From positions 1-29,376 of the forward strand of contig JAGKTU010000020.1 in assembly GCA_021153265.1 (NCBI GenBank): a stretch of 29,376 nucleotides of DNA, in the 5' to 3' direction. The translations under genes were made by a program, and so were the position numbers. The DNA is from Clostridia bacterium (GTDB lineage: Bacteria; Bacillota; Clostridia; Oscillospirales; Oscillospiraceae). The notes beneath the pieces are model-generated. The model made no database searches. It saw only the letters and a list, made by a program, of their open reading frames with translations, and was not told where the DNA came from. This document shows, piece after piece, positions 28,616 to 29,376 of the stretch (position 1 is its first letter; every line of letters begins with the position of its first letter).

Positions 28616-29376
28616 TCATTTCTGAACTTTCCAAGTGTTGTAGAGCCGCACCGAGGTGGACACCAGCAGAATGCCCACAGCCATCAGACCTGCGATGGCA
28701 GCGGTGTACATACCCTTGCTGGCAAACAAGCCCATTTCGCCCCGGACGGCGTAGTTCATGGTAAAATACACACCTGCGCCGGGAATCAGGGGGAAGATAG
28801 AGACCACAAGGTAGGAGATTGCCGGGTATTTCCGGATACGTGCCATGATCTCGGAATAGGACGAGGCGAATACCGCGCCCCAGAAATAGCCCATCAGCTC
28901 GCTGCCACCCAAACACATGGTCAGCGCGTACACCGCCCATGTCAAAATGCCGCCCAGTGTACAGAGCAGGATGCCCGGGCCATGAATGTTGAACAAGATG
29001 GCAAAACCCATACAGCCCACCATGCAGGAAAAGGCCTGCATGCCGTAGCCGTAAACGACGCTGCCTGCATCGGAGGGAGTGCCCCAGAGGTTGGCAGCGA
29101 GGCTCCATGCAGCAGCGGTGCCCAGCGCAATTGCGACGGCTACCAGCAGAACTTGGACGATCCGATTGACGCCGGAATTGATGTCGCCGTAGATCACGTC
29201 CCGCATGGCGTTGGTAAACAGCAGGCCGGGTACCAGCAGCATCAGTGCGCCGATGATCACTTCATCGGGATTTGGTGTCAGCCCCAGTCTGCTGATGCCG
29301 TAGGCCGTAAAGGCCAGTGCAAATGCGGCGGCGATGGTGCTGAAGAAGGGATTGGCCTTCAATTTATCCAGACATC
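28616..29376 (-). CDS. Threonine/serine exporter family protein, fused type (N-terminus beyond window)
   Basis: The frame is open to the window edge, giving at least 253 residues; no true start is visible. A TTG at 29362 is in frame but is preceded by continuous coding sequence (..CLDK) and is unlikely to be the start. The visible part holds the last half of the ThrE/YjjP domain (KANPFFSTIAAAFALAFTAYG, then DEVIIGALMLLVPGLLFTNAMRD, the conserved exporter motif) and a complete ThrE_2/YjjB-type domain (GFAILFNIHGPGILLCTLGGILTW...FPLIPGAGVYFTMNY). About 8-9 membrane helices are predicted. The family exports L-threonine and L-serine by proton-driven efflux in Corynebacterium; the substrate here is inferred. 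YjjP and YjjB are two genes in E. coli, whereas here they are one polypeptide. Confidence 0.88.
   Translation of the reverse strand, partial: CLDKLKANPFFSTIAAAFALAFTAYGISRLGLTPNPDEVIIGALMLLVPGLLFTNAMRDVIYGDINSGVNRIVQVLLVAVAIALGTAAAWSLAANLWGTPSDAGSVVYGYGMQAFSCMVGCMGFAILFNIHGPGILLCTLGGILTWAVYALTMCLGGSELMGYFWGAVFASSYSEIMARIRKYPAISYLVVSIFPLIPGAGVYFTMNYAVRGEMGLFASKGMYTAAIAGLMAVGILLVSTSVRLYNTWKVQK

Overview
The window looks like chromosomal DNA from a Gram-positive anaerobe of the class Clostridia, probably an Oscillospirales/Oscillospiraceae-type gut bacterium. The evidence is moderately high GC, strong AGGAGG-type ribosome binding sites, and Firmicutes gene orders (prs-pth-mfd and ylxM-ffh-rpsP-khpA-rimM-trmD). 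A TM-anchored VanW protein and a Clostridia-like fused threonine/serine exporter agree with this. I see no rRNA, tRNA, CRISPR array, insertion sequence or phage gene. No stretch over 300 bases lacks a gene.

Layout. 1-1858 (-): a membrane-anchored VanW-domain protein cut by the window start. 1959-7126 (-): prs, pth and mfd, in the order known from Bacillus subtilis but without ctc and fin. 7398-14139: uvrA (+), a histidine-kinase-like ATPase that lacks the phosphoacceptor His (-), radC (+) and uvrB (+). With mfd this gathers most of nucleotide excision repair (all but uvrC) in about 12 kb. 14200-18249: a GPH-family sugar/cation symporter (-), a TetR-type regulator (+) and an intracellular glycosidase resembling GH79 heparanase/beta-glucuronidase (+), probably a compact glucuronide-use locus. 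18291-21430 (-): a tightly overlapping zinc-type ABC transporter operon (znuA-znuC-znuB) whose last gene is trmO, a tRNA methyltransferase. 21556-23351 (-): an orphan 76-residue protein and a membrane protein with an N-terminal zinc ribbon, a Pro/Tyr/Gln repeat linker, one TM segment and an extracytoplasmic leucine-rich-repeat domain. 23463-24113 (+): a GNAT acetyltransferase. 24222-27776 (+): the SRP/ribosome-maturation operon ylxM-ffh-rpsP-khpA-rimM-trmD. 27865-28578 (+): a sirtuin. 28616-29376 (-): a threonine/serine exporter cut by the window end.

How the parts work together. Most of the window is housekeeping: PRPP synthesis, peptidyl-tRNA recycling, DNA repair, protein targeting and ribosome/tRNA maturation. 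The accessory features most worth attention are the GPH-TetR-GH79 locus (the same logic as E. coli gusR-gusA-gusB, with an unrelated hydrolase), the His-less kinase between the repair genes, the zinc-ribbon/LRR membrane protein with an in-frame 9-bp repeat, and repeated CTTGACA elements around the ylxM-ffh promoter. All assignments come from reading the sequence and remembered family motifs; no database search was run.
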